Shown: in pieces, positions 53,301 to 61,046 of the stretch
Position numbering within the stretch: position 1 is the first letter of the stretch
Layout of the letters: the number at the start of each line of letters is the position of its first letter
Source: Brumimicrobium glaciale
GTDB lineage: Bacteria > Bacteroidota > Bacteroidia > Flavobacteriales_D > Crocinitomicaceae
DNA length: 64,000 nucleotides
Assembly: GCF_004152935.1 (NCBI RefSeq)
Contig: NZ_SETE01000001.1
Location: 434,001 to 498,000 of the forward strand
Reading direction: 5' to 3'
Notes under the pieces: generated by a model
The model's database searches: none
What the model was told of the DNA's origin: nothing
What the model saw: only the letters and a program-made list of their open reading frames with translations
Made by a program: the position numbers and the translations under genes

Positions 53301-55962
53301 CGTTGTTGCTAATAATGACCTCAGCCGTCCTAATAGAACATCAGTTTCTTCTTTTTACGCACTTTATTTTTCATCTGGTGGTGAAGGACACACAATTTCT
53401 GGAAATAATATCCATACTCCTTTCGGAGGAATAACTTCGGCATCAACAAGTGCGGGTTACGGTGTTTATTTTACAGGTATAGATTCTCCATTAGGGAACG
53501 AAAGTAAGTTGTATAATAACATCATTAACCTAAGTGGTAACAATGGTACAATGTATGGGATTTACAACAGCAGCAGTGATGGAGTTCATTATTACCACAA
53601 TACAATTGTGATGGATGATGCTAGCTCAACCTCTGGAATCACTAGAGGTTTCTATCAAACATCTACTGCAACTGATATTGAATTTAAGAACAATATTATC
53701 AATATTACAAGAGCGGGTTCAGGTGCTAAACAATGTATGTATTTTAGTACAGCTGCATCTACAATTGTAAGTGATTATAATGTGTTGTATATGAACTCTG
53801 CTGCAGGAGCAAACGATATTGGTTATGTTGGTGGTGCACAAGCTACTTTAGCAGCTTGGCAACTAGCATCAAGTGGTGATTTGAACTCTGTTGGAGATGA
53901 TCCAATTTTAACAAATATACCAGCAGCTAGTTATTTGCCTTCAAACCCAGCAGTAAATAATATTGGTGTGCCTTTGGCGAGTGTTACAACTGACTTTAAT
54001 GGTAACTTGAGAAGTGTGACTGCGCCTGATCCAGGTGCTCACGAGTTTACACCTCCAGCTTGTCCACAACCTACTAGTTTGACTGCAATAAATATTACTT
54101 CTACTTCATTAGACTTAGGATGGATAGAAAATGGTACAGCAACTGGTTGGAATATTCAATGGGGTGCTGCAGGCTTTAACCTAGGTTCTGGTGCCAATTT
54201 AACTGCTGGCTCTAATCCATATTTATTATCAGGATTAAGCCCTTCAACTGATTATGATATTTATATTCAAGCAGATTGTGGAGGCGGGGATTTAAGTACA
54301 TGGTTAGGCCCTGTTACTTTAACTACTGGATGTGTTGTGTATACTGCTCCTTTTTATGAAGGCTTCAATACTGCTGTTCAACCACAATGTTGGGAAAACA
54401 TTTCTTCTGGGACAGGAACTGGTATAAATAACAACTGGAACTTTAATAAACAAGGGGAATATGGAGCATTGGCGAATGGAAAAACGATTGGAACTTTTGT
54501 GAGTTCAGATGGTTCTGTTCCAAATCCAGACAGTATGATGTTGTTCACTCCTATGATTGATCTTTCAGCATTGACTACACCAGCTTTAACATTTGAATGG
54601 TTCAGTAATAACACCAATAATCCTGGAGATAACGTTCCTTTTATTATTGATATCTATAACGGGACAACTTGGACCAATATTGATACCTTGAAAGGAGATA
54701 ATGCACTTTGGTTAGAAGAGTATTATGATTTAAGTGCTTATGCTGGGAACACAGTTCAGATTCGTTTCATGACGAATCAATCAGTGCCAGTTACTGCTTA
54801 TTATAATGATATCTTACTGGATGAGGTGAGTATTATTGAAGCTCCTATTTGTACAGATCCTACTGCATTAACAGCAACAAATATTACAGGAACTTCAGCT
54901 GATTTAAGTTGGACGGAAAATGGGACTGCATCATCGTGGAAAATCGAGTATGGTGCTACTGGATTTACAGCAGGTACCGGTACTATTGTAGTTGGTGTTT
55001 CTACAAATCCTTTCTCGTTAGTTGGTATTAATCCTTGTTCAGACTACGATTATTATGTTCAGGCTGATTGTGGTGCAAGCCAAAGTGCTTGGGTAGGTCC
55101 TTTCGCATTCTCAACGCTTTCTACTCCGGTTACAGGAACAGATACACAAGTTGCATGTGAAACATTTACTTGGATTGATGGAATGGTTTATACCGCTTCT
55201 AACAATACAGCTATGTTTACAATTGCTGGTGCTGCTGCATTTGGTTGTGATTCTCTTATAACATTAGATTTAACAATCAATACTTCAGTGACAGGAACAG
55301 ATAACCAAGTTGCTTGTGAAACATTCACATGGATTGATGGAACGGTTTATACTGCTGACAACAATACCGCAACATTTACAATAGTAGGTGGAGCTGCTAA
55401 CGGTTGTGATTCTATCGTAACATTAAACTTAACGTTCGATATGGCAAATTCTGCTGGAAATGATGATATGATTGTAGTTTGTATGAATCAACCTGTTGAT
55501 TTAGGCGCTTTATTGAGTTCGGGAGCTGATGCAGGTGGTGTTTGGTTAGATCCAATTTATGCAACATTGCCTAGTTCTCAAATTACAGCTTCAGCTCAAC
55601 CAGGTACTTATGACTATAGTTACGTAGTTCAATCTGGTGCTTGTCCAGCGGATACTGCTGTAATCACGATTAGTGTAGACCCTGGATGTGACTACTTATC
55701 AATTGAAGATCAAAAAATGATTGATATTTCAGTTTATCCTAATCCTGCAACAAGTGTGTTGACAATTCTTAATCCATCAAATACTTCATCATTAAAAGTA
55801 GAGATGTTAGATATGAATGGTCGAATTGTACTTGTTGAAAATCAAGCGTTGAATAATGCAACGAAAGCTTCTTTAGCAATTGAGCACCTTGAAAGTGGTG
55901 TTTATACGCTACGTGTTTATAATACTGAAGGACAAAAAACTTTCAAAATTGTAAAAAGGTAA
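50383..55962 (+). CDS. giant modular surface adhesin 2 with beta-helix and T9SS sorting domain
   Basis: A 1859-residue protein with a signal peptide ending NLNAQ. Order of modules: GEVED domain (GGSNGVNIWVDWGNDFTF), Fn3, GEVED (GNGVNIWVDWNKNMVF), Fn3, jelly-roll domain (PFYEGFNAAIQPNCW), Fn3, a right-handed beta-helix of about 460 residues (about nt 52670-54050, YTVGTGGDFIDFTAAV to DPGAHEF), Fn3, a second jelly-roll, Fn3, two copies of the 51-53-residue GTDTQ repeat, linker and sorting domain (ISVYPNPATSVLTILNPS). The two jelly-roll modules share most of their residues. Exported by T9SS; the beta-helix may bind or modify a polysaccharide, but no catalytic residues are evident. Confidence 0.88.
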   Translation: MKMNALFLKGILILTAFFWGINLNAQYCMVSTTSSGDYLSAVSSVGATSNINYTASSQPVGSYADQTAQSLVTYGTQTFDVITTYVGGSNGVNIWVDWGNDFTFDATDLIAYQASSAATKTFTITVPTGIPAGSYRARVRGQYGANANPAACGSVNFGSTVDFTITISTPPSCLTPTNLLVSSIVGTTMNLGWTENNAAIEWELEYGSPGYTAGTGTTINVTSNPYAFTFTLGTEYDFYVRSICGPGDVSFWSSPLKYSYCGVATTNTGDRLSVVNSSGAVSNVSYTASVLPPGSYANETAQLFESYETQTFDINTTYVGGGNGVNIWVDWNKNMVFDAGELVASQVSSAASKTLSVTVPAGTAQGDYRMRVRGQYGSAANPPACGSVAYGTTVDFKLTIGTPPSCLSPTAFVASNIFGTSVDLDWIESGTATAWNIEWGLSGYTPGLGTNVPLTANSHTLSGLSTSTGYDIYVQANCGGSLSNWTGPISITTACGTFTAPFYEGFNAAIQPNCWLNVSSGTGTGINNTWNFNKQGEYGALANGRAIGTFVSSDGSTPNPDSMMLTTPWIDLSALTVPELTFEWFSNNTDTPGDNVPLHIDINNGTAWTNIATYQGDNPLWQDESIILSAYAGGTIQIRFRTDQSVPGVAYHNDILLDEVSVIEAPTCPQPASLMASSITANSVNLNWTETGSATLWNLEYGPVGYTQGSAAGTNVPANSNPFTLTGLNPATDYDVYLQSECGVADLSTWEGPFSFTTLCLTQMAGSYTVGTGGDFIDFTAAVLELNTCGVSGAVIITALTGSGPYNEQLIIEEIVGASAVNTVTLEGNGETLTSVTTTGDKSLILLDGTDYTTINNFNLVTQSITDNYVIQLINDADFNTISNNNIDLTSTLTSTSTSNAGVVVSGSLTSATGTTGTSGSDNSITANTIIGGYYGITVVGQSSNLTENNIISDNILEDFYYYGIYLPYGKDNVVANNDLSRPNRTSVSSFYALYFSSGGEGHTISGNNIHTPFGGITSASTSAGYGVYFTGIDSPLGNESKLYNNIINLSGNNGTMYGIYNSSSDGVHYYHNTIVMDDASSTSGITRGFYQTSTATDIEFKNNIINITRAGSGAKQCMYFSTAASTIVSDYNVLYMNSAAGANDIGYVGGAQATLAAWQLASSGDLNSVGDDPILTNIPAASYLPSNPAVNNIGVPLASVTTDFNGNLRSVTAPDPGAHEFTPPACPQPTSLTAINITSTSLDLGWIENGTATGWNIQWGAAGFNLGSGANLTAGSNPYLLSGLSPSTDYDIYIQADCGGGDLSTWLGPVTLTTGCVVYTAPFYEGFNTAVQPQCWENISSGTGTGINNNWNFNKQGEYGALANGKTIGTFVSSDGSVPNPDSMMLFTPMIDLSALTTPALTFEWFSNNTNNPGDNVPFIIDIYNGTTWTNIDTLKGDNALWLEEYYDLSAYAGNTVQIRFMTNQSVPVTAYYNDILLDEVSIIEAPICTDPTALTATNITGTSADLSWTENGTASSWKIEYGATGFTAGTGTIVVGVSTNPFSLVGINPCSDYDYYVQADCGASQSAWVGPFAFSTLSTPVTGTDTQVACETFTWIDGMVYTASNNTAMFTIAGAAAFGCDSLITLDLTINTSVTGTDNQVACETFTWIDGTVYTADNNTATFTIVGGAANGCDSIVTLNLTFDMANSAGNDDMIVVCMNQPVDLGALLSSGADAGGVWLDPIYATLPSSQITASAQPGTYDYSYVVQSGACPADTAVITISVDPGCDYLSIEDQKMIDISVYPNPATSVLTILNPSNTSSLKVEMLDMNGRIVLVENQALNNATKASLAIEHLESGVYTLRVYNTEGQKTFKIVKR

Positions 55963-55988
55963 ACAAAAAAATAGTTTAAATTTTAAAC

Positions 55989-56017
55989 AAAGCGCTTCTC
56001 ATTTGAGAGGCGCTTTT
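55989..56017 (+). terminator. terminator of surface protein 2
   Basis: AAAGCGCTTCTC (55989-56000) and GAGAGGCGCTTT (56005-56016) around ATTT, followed by T; nearly identical to the hairpin at 49405. Confidence 0.92.
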
Positions 56018-56097
56018 GCTTTTATAGGTTTTTTATTATCATAATGATAATTAAGAATGATCTCTATTCATTAATAAAGCAACCCCTTTTCAAATTC

Positions 56098-56105
56098 TAC
56101 GTTTG
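56098..56105 (+). promoter_or_regulatory. -7 promoter box of surface protein 3
   Basis: TACGTTTG matches TAnnTTTG, 36 bases before the ATG; no TTG at the ideal spacing. Confidence 0.5.
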
Positions 56106-56141
56106 TATTAGTAATTAACTTACACTATTATACAATTATTT

Positions 56142-59100
56142 ATGAAAAATCAATTCTTTAAAGTCGGTTCTTTTTTTATTCTATATTTTCTTTTTATTCA
56201 AAATCTTAGTGCGCAGTATTGCATTGGGGGAGGCCCTCAAACTACTGCGAATGCAAACATTGAATCGGTAACTATTACAGGTGAAAATACCACCAGTATT
56301 TCCTATATATCCAGCTGTCCAGGGGTAGTTGGGGTTGAAAATCAAACAACCCAATCAGTCAGTCTAAACGCTGGAGATACATACACATTTAATGTGAAAT
56401 TTGGAACATGTGGAAGCAGCTCATTTGGTCGGGGTCAAGCTTGGATTGATTTTAATCAAAATCAAATTTTCGAGCCTTATGAATCAATTGGAACTTCTTC
56501 AGGAACTCCTGGAGTGTTTCCATGGGTGGGCAGTGTCTCACATACCTTTACAGTGCCAATTACAGCTGTGATAGGTCCTACCAGAATTCGTGTTATGCAA
56601 CAAGAAATAATTAATTCATTAAGCCTAAACCCATGTGCTTCCTTTAATTCGGGTTCTGTTGTCGACTTTACAGCAGATATAGATAACACGATATGTACTC
56701 CAGTATTAGCACCTTTTTATGAGGGATTCAATAATGGTGTATTGCCAACTTGTTGGCAAAATCTTTCTTCTGAGGTGACTACAGATTTAGATGCGTTTTG
56801 GAAATTCAATCATGCTCCAAGTTTTGCTGCTGCTGCGAATGGCAAAACTGTTGGGACTTATGCGATGAGTGATGGTGCATTTCCTTACGCAGACAGTGTT
56901 ATGTTGCTCACTCCTTTTATTGATCTGTCAACTTTAGCCAATCCTGAACTAACTTTTGAATGGTTTAGTAATAACGCAAATTCTCCAGGTAATAATGTCC
57001 CTTTAATCATAGAAATTAATGATGGCACTTCTTGGAATTACTTGGATACTTTGAGGGGTGACAATACCGCCTGGGTAAACGTGTTTTATGACTTAGCCGC
57101 CTATGCTGGAGATACAATTCAAGTGCGTTTTATGGCAAATCAAGATTTTCTGATTGGTCCTGCATTTTATAATGATATCCTTTTAGATGAAATAACTATT
57201 GATGAAAAGACTTCTTGTTTGCCAGTAGCAAATCTAGCAGCCACAAATATTTTAGGAACCACTGCTGTTTTAAGTTGGACTGAAAATAATTCTGCAACAA
57301 CTTGGAATATTGAATTCGGAGCACCCGGTTTTATTCAAGGTTCAGGAACAGGTACTACTATCTCATCGGTAACATCGAATCCTTACACAATTAACGTAAC
57401 TCCCTTAACAGATTATGAATTTTACGTTCAATCAGATTGCGGTGGAGGTGATTTAAGTATATGGACTGGACCTTTTATGTTTTCATCGCAATGTATTAAT
57501 GTTGTAGCTCCATGGATAGAGGGCTTTGATAATGGAGGGGCAATACCTACTTGCTGGTATCAAGGTGTCGCAAATAATGAAGATTGGAGATTTAATGATT
57601 TAAATTCTCAACCTCCAAATAGTCATGTCGGAAACAATGGAGTTATAAATGGATCAACAACAAGTGGTGGTTATTTCGCATGGGTAGACGATTCAAATCC
57701 AAATAGCGCAGCAACAACATTGATCAGCCCTCCAATAGATGTGTCTGGTTTGGCTGCGCCAATGCTGAGATTTTTCCTTCTTAGTGACAATGAAGGATTT
57801 TCGAATGTTAACTTTTCTGTTGATATTTGGGATGGTACAGCATGGAACATAGCTATGTTTACAAGCAATTCCAACACATTAAATAATGCATGGCGAGAGA
57901 TTGATGTTTATATGAACACACTTACGATCACGGGAGATATTCAAGTGAGATTTGTGGTAGATGAAAACAGTAGTATTAGTTCGCGGGACGATCTTGCAAT
58001 AGACGATGTGGAGATTAGAGAAGCGCCAAGTTGTTTGATGCCAACGAATTTAACTGCACCTAACTACACATTAACTAGCGCTAATTTAGGTTGGACAGAA
58101 AATAATTCAGCAACGAGTTGGAATATTGAATTCGGACCGGCTGGTTTTGTTCAAGGATCTGGAGCAGGAACAAGTGTATCAGGTGTTGGAACAAATCCTT
58201 ATACAATTAACACATTAGCTTTTACTGATTATGAATTTTACGTTCAATCCATTTGTTCATCAACTGATCAAAGTGGTTGGGCTGGACCTTTTGCATTCAC
58301 AACAACTTGTAACGGTGTTATAGCGCCATGGGTTGAGGACTTTGAGAATGGGGGGGGTAGGCCTGAATGTTGGTATCAAGGGTTTTACAATAATAAAGAT
58401 TGGAATTTTAATAATGTACCTCCTGTATATAGTCATATAGGAAGCAATGGGGTCTTAAATGGAAACACTGCAAGTGGAGGGTATTTTGCATGGGTTGATG
58501 ATTCAAGTCCTCATAGTTTAGAAACATCTTTGTTAAGCCCTTTTATAGACATATCTTCTTTAACTGTACCAATGTTGCGGTTCTTTCTCATTAGTGACAA
58601 TGAAGGAGACTCAAATGTTAACTTTTCTGTTGATATCTGGGATGGGGCAGCATGGAACATTGGAATGTTTACAAGTAATTCCAATACAGTAAATAATGCC
58701 TGGCAAGAAATTGATATTTTGTTGAATACGCTAAATATTACAGGTAAAATTAGATTGAGATTTGTGGTAGATGAATTGAATGGTAATGATTCTTGGGATG
58801 ATGTTGCAATAGATGATGTTGAGGTTAGAGAAGCACCAACTTGTTTTAAACCAACATATTTAACTGCATCGAATATTGCACTTAATTCAACAGGTCTAGG
58901 TTGGACTGAAAATAATTCAGCAACTAATTGGAACATTGAATATGGCCTTGCTGGATTTGTACAAGGATCTGGAGCGGGAACAAGTGCTACAAATGTTGGA
59001 GCAAGTCCTTATATAATTAACACATTAGGTTCTACAAATTATGAATTTTATATTCAATCAGATTGTGGTGGTGGAGATTTAAGTGAATGGGCTGGACCTT

Positions 59101-60593
59101 TTTTATTCACAACGCCATGTGATAGTGAAATAGCACCATGGTCAGAAGATTTTTCGAATAATGGATATATACCAGATTGCTGGGAGCAAGGGGCTTCCAA
59201 CGGTGAGGACTGGATTTTTGATGATGTTGCCCCTTTTCAAACGCACATCGGAAACTATGGAACAATGAACGGTTCAACAGCAAGTGGAGGTTATTTTGCA
59301 TGGGTTGATGATAATCCGCCACATAATATCGGAACTTCTCTGTTAAGTCCAATGATTGATGTTTCGGGCTTAACAATTCCAATGCTTACATTTTATTTAA
59401 TCAGTGATAACCAAGGCTATACAAATGTTGATTTTCGTGTTGATGTTTGGGATGGAGCAAATTGGAATATTGGAGCTTTTGCAAGCAGCAGCAATACTAA
59501 CGGTGGCTGGGAAAAATTCTATGTTTTATTAAATACATTGAATATTTCTGGAGATATTCGTTTGAGGTTTGTTGTTGATGAAATGAATGGTTCAGGTTTT
59601 CGTGATGATATAGCAATAGACGATATAAGTATAACTGAAGGTGCTTGTAGTCCTGTATCAGCTTTGGGAGCAACAAATATTACAGCAAGTCAAGCCGATT
59701 TAAGCTGGACAGAAAACAATCTGGCTACAGCTTGGAATGTTGAATATGAGATAACTGGATTTATACAAGGAAACGGTACAGAGGAAAGTGGAGTTACTAA
59801 TCCATACACATTGTCAGGTTTGGATATGAATACTACTTATGATTATTATGTTCAGTCGGATTGTGGAGGAGGACAAAGTACTTGGACAGGACCATTTACT
59901 TTTACTACACTTTGTGTTTCAACTACTGGAACAGATACACAATTGGCTTGTGAGAACTATACTTGGATTGATGGAATAAATTATACAACTGATAACAATA
60001 CAGCAACGCATACAATAATAGGTGGTGCAGCAAATGGTTGTGATTCTATTGTTACATTAGATCTAACAATTGCCCAAGCAAACAATGCTGGATTAGATAA
60101 TTCAATTACTGTTTGTTTAAACCAACCTGTCGATTTAGATACGCTTTTAAGTGCAGGAGCAGAAGCTGGAGGTGTTTGGTTAACACCAGCTGGAATTCCT
60201 ATTTCAGGTTCTGTTATTACTTCAAATCTGGCTAACGTTTATGATTATAGATATGAAGTTTCTTCTTTGGGATGTCCAACAGTTTTCGCAGTTATTTCAA
60301 TAACAGTAGATCCTGGGTGTGACTATTTATCAATAAAGAATGAGATTTTAACTGACATTTCAGTATTTCCAAATCCTGCAACAAGTGTATTAACCATTCT
60401 TAATCCTTCTAATATATCCTCTTTAAAAGTAGAAATATTAGATATGAATGGAAGAATCGTACTTGTTGAAAACAAAGCATTGAATAATACATATGAAGCT
60501 ACATTAGCGATTGAAAACCTTGAAAAAGGAGTTTACACGCTAAGAGTTTATAATTCTGAAAACCAAAAGACTTTCAAGATTATTAGGCAATAA
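56142..60593 (+). CDS. giant modular surface adhesin 3 with T9SS sorting domain
   Basis: A 1483-residue protein with a signal peptide ending NLSAQ. Modules: a GEVED-like domain (GRGQAWIDFNQNQIF), a jelly-roll domain (PFYEGFNNGVLPTCW) like those of protein 2, then Fn3, and three further jelly-roll/Fn3 pairs of a distinct type (ASGGYFAWVDD ... SPMIDVSGL ... RLRFVVDEMNG) at about 57480-59900; one GTDTQ repeat, linker and sorting domain ending KTFKIIRQ. The repeated type may bind carbohydrate. A G8 run at 58350-58357 lies in the third jelly-roll module and could cause frameshifts. Confidence 0.88.
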   Translation: MKNQFFKVGSFFILYFLFIQNLSAQYCIGGGPQTTANANIESVTITGENTTSISYISSCPGVVGVENQTTQSVSLNAGDTYTFNVKFGTCGSSSFGRGQAWIDFNQNQIFEPYESIGTSSGTPGVFPWVGSVSHTFTVPITAVIGPTRIRVMQQEIINSLSLNPCASFNSGSVVDFTADIDNTICTPVLAPFYEGFNNGVLPTCWQNLSSEVTTDLDAFWKFNHAPSFAAAANGKTVGTYAMSDGAFPYADSVMLLTPFIDLSTLANPELTFEWFSNNANSPGNNVPLIIEINDGTSWNYLDTLRGDNTAWVNVFYDLAAYAGDTIQVRFMANQDFLIGPAFYNDILLDEITIDEKTSCLPVANLAATNILGTTAVLSWTENNSATTWNIEFGAPGFIQGSGTGTTISSVTSNPYTINVTPLTDYEFYVQSDCGGGDLSIWTGPFMFSSQCINVVAPWIEGFDNGGAIPTCWYQGVANNEDWRFNDLNSQPPNSHVGNNGVINGSTTSGGYFAWVDDSNPNSAATTLISPPIDVSGLAAPMLRFFLLSDNEGFSNVNFSVDIWDGTAWNIAMFTSNSNTLNNAWREIDVYMNTLTITGDIQVRFVVDENSSISSRDDLAIDDVEIREAPSCLMPTNLTAPNYTLTSANLGWTENNSATSWNIEFGPAGFVQGSGAGTSVSGVGTNPYTINTLAFTDYEFYVQSICSSTDQSGWAGPFAFTTTCNGVIAPWVEDFENGGGRPECWYQGFYNNKDWNFNNVPPVYSHIGSNGVLNGNTASGGYFAWVDDSSPHSLETSLLSPFIDISSLTVPMLRFFLISDNEGDSNVNFSVDIWDGAAWNIGMFTSNSNTVNNAWQEIDILLNTLNITGKIRLRFVVDELNGNDSWDDVAIDDVEVREAPTCFKPTYLTASNIALNSTGLGWTENNSATNWNIEYGLAGFVQGSGAGTSATNVGASPYIINTLGSTNYEFYIQSDCGGGDLSEWAGPFLFTTPCDSEIAPWSEDFSNNGYIPDCWEQGASNGEDWIFDDVAPFQTHIGNYGTMNGSTASGGYFAWVDDNPPHNIGTSLLSPMIDVSGLTIPMLTFYLISDNQGYTNVDFRVDVWDGANWNIGAFASSSNTNGGWEKFYVLLNTLNISGDIRLRFVVDEMNGSGFRDDIAIDDISITEGACSPVSALGATNITASQADLSWTENNLATAWNVEYEITGFIQGNGTEESGVTNPYTLSGLDMNTTYDYYVQSDCGGGQSTWTGPFTFTTLCVSTTGTDTQLACENYTWIDGINYTTDNNTATHTIIGGAANGCDSIVTLDLTIAQANNAGLDNSITVCLNQPVDLDTLLSAGAEAGGVWLTPAGIPISGSVITSNLANVYDYRYEVSSLGCPTVFAVISITVDPGCDYLSIKNEILTDISVFPNPATSVLTILNPSNISSLKVEILDMNGRIVLVENKALNNTYEATLAIENLEKGVYTLRVYNSENQKTFKIIRQ
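58350..58357. repeat. G8 homopolymer inside an adhesin gene
   Basis: Eight consecutive G encode part of ENGGGRPE. It is the longest G run seen in this AT-rich window. A one-base slip would shift the frame near codon 737 of 1483 and remove the sorting domain. Confidence 0.85.
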
Positions 60594-60617
60594 GCTATTC
60601 ATTAATATGATTTTAGA

Positions 60618-60647
60618 AAAGCGCTTCTCAATTGAGAAACGCTTTTT
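60618..60647 (+). terminator. terminator of surface protein 3
   Basis: AAAGCGCTTCTC and GAGAAACGCTTT pair with one mismatch around AATT, then six T. It is homologous with the hairpins at 49405 and 55989. Confidence 0.9.
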
Positions 60648-61046
60648 TCATGAAAAACGCTATTAAATCAAAAAAATCCTATTCTATTTCATTTTTTGTT
60701 GAGAGAAATAAAACCCATATTTAACGTATTTTTCGATTTCCTTTCATACAAAGCTTTTTAATTTAGGTTTTATTTAAAAATTTAATTTGTCCAATTCTTT
60801 GTACTAAAAGTTGTAGAAAACGGAAAATAAAATTTAGGAATCTCATTCCACTATTATCAATAGAAATAGGGCTTGAACGTAATTAAGTCTAATGTATGAA
60901 TGTATTTATATTGCTCTTTTAGCTGCTCGTCGAAATATGCACTTTAAGATTGATTCATAAGACATTATTAATTAATGTTAAATTAACTTTTGGTTAACCA
61001 TCTATAATTCCGTACTTTTGAAAGTCAAATTCAAAAATTAGAACTT
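60648..61046 (+). promoter_or_regulatory. spacer with promoter of surface protein 4
   Basis: TTG (60990-60992), 20 bases, then TACTTTTG (61013-61020), 26 bases before the ATG; a good Bacteroidota promoter. The remainder of the spacer is AT-rich; GAAATATGCACTTTAAG near 60935 resembles a piece of the spacer at about 49468. No gene seen. Confidence 0.7.
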
